A stretch of 5,777 nucleotides of DNA, from NCBI GenBank assembly GCA_030592085.1, contig JAUUZV010000160.1:1-5777 (forward strand). The letters are read 5' to 3'. Made by a program: the position numbers and the translations under genes. Shown here piece after piece: positions 5,582 to 5,777 of this stretch; the stretch's first letter is position 1; every line of letters starts with the position of its first letter. The notes beneath the pieces were generated by a model. That model saw only the letters and a program-made list of their open reading frames with translations, had not been told where the DNA came from and did no database searches. Origin of the DNA: Clostridia bacterium. GTDB taxonomy: Bacteria > Bacillota > Clostridia > DUPQ01.

Positions 5582-5777
5582 CATCATTTCCCCCCAATTA
5601 TTATAGTATCATTGGATTTACTCGCAAGCCACCAACTATTATTCCCACTCAATAGTTACACTTTAGAATAACAACTATGAAATTCATGTGTAACAACTAT
5701 ATTCCTAATTAATTATTGTTTTAACTTAAACCCAAATAATATAATTTACTTAGATATATGTTATAATTATTTTGTAA
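5582..5777. other. gene-free, repeat-rich region at the right edge
   Basis: No reading frame of note occurs on either strand. Short repeats cluster here. TAACAACTAT occurs twice (5669-5678, 5691-5700), with a related CAACTAT at 5633. AACTATT (5634-5640) and AATAGTT (5651-5657) form a 7-bp inverted repeat, and GTTACAC (5655-5661) and GTGTAAC (5688-5694) form another. The two hairpins share three bases and would be alternatives. A run of six C's (5590-5595), notable in such AT-rich DNA, reads on the minus strand as GGGGGGAA before ATG ATG, but that frame stops within a few codons. This could be the decayed 5' part of the DUF4143 gene, a structured leader ending at the 5554-5581 hairpin, or a worn small mobile element. 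Confidence 0.4.
5716..5745 (+). promoter_or_regulatory. possible promoter for a gene beyond the right edge
   Basis: TTGTTT (5716-5721) and a perfect TATAAT (5740-5745) are separated by 18 bases. The match is fair, but the surrounding DNA is almost all A and T and no downstream gene is visible, so chance is a real possibility. Confidence 0.25.

Overview
The window is AT-rich DNA that reads as a low-GC Bacillota genome (clostridial, or a Haloplasma/Izemoplasma-like relative). The support is strong purine-rich Shine-Dalgarno sequences, heavy use of A/T-ending codons, U-tailed terminators, and gene families typical of that phylum. TGA serves as a stop codon (the tetR-family gene and the 3' fragment), and tryptophan is written TGG, so the standard bacterial code applies. 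I cannot name the species.

Left block (1-2151, + strand): the C-terminal part of a polytopic membrane protein whose motifs match HAAS-domain proteins is cut by the window's left edge. It is followed by a complete serpin (serine protease inhibitor) with a lipoprotein-type signal peptide. Between them is a long hairpin whose 3' arm contains most of the serpin's ribosome binding site. The block closes with a clear terminator that can work in both directions.

Middle block (2185-3594): a divergent pair, a DUF4386-like membrane protein (-) and a TetR-family repressor (+). Two related palindromes lie between them, each covering the -10 box of one of two interleaved divergent promoters. This is a textbook layout for a repressor that controls both itself and its neighbour.

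Right block (3683-5777, - strand): a full-length AAA_14/DUF4143 ATPase with a near-consensus promoter whose -35 box sits inside a perfect 10-bp inverted repeat. Behind it is a second, headless copy of the same family that keeps only the C-terminal nuclease-like domain and has no recognisable start signals. Upstream of the fragment is a U-tailed hairpin, then about 200 bases without a gene but rich in short direct and inverted repeats.

Nothing here is a clearly new multi-gene system. The most interesting points are the lipoprotein serpin with its hairpin-masked ribosome binding site, the two-operator tetR/DUF4386 switch, and the decayed DUF4143 copy next to an intact relative.
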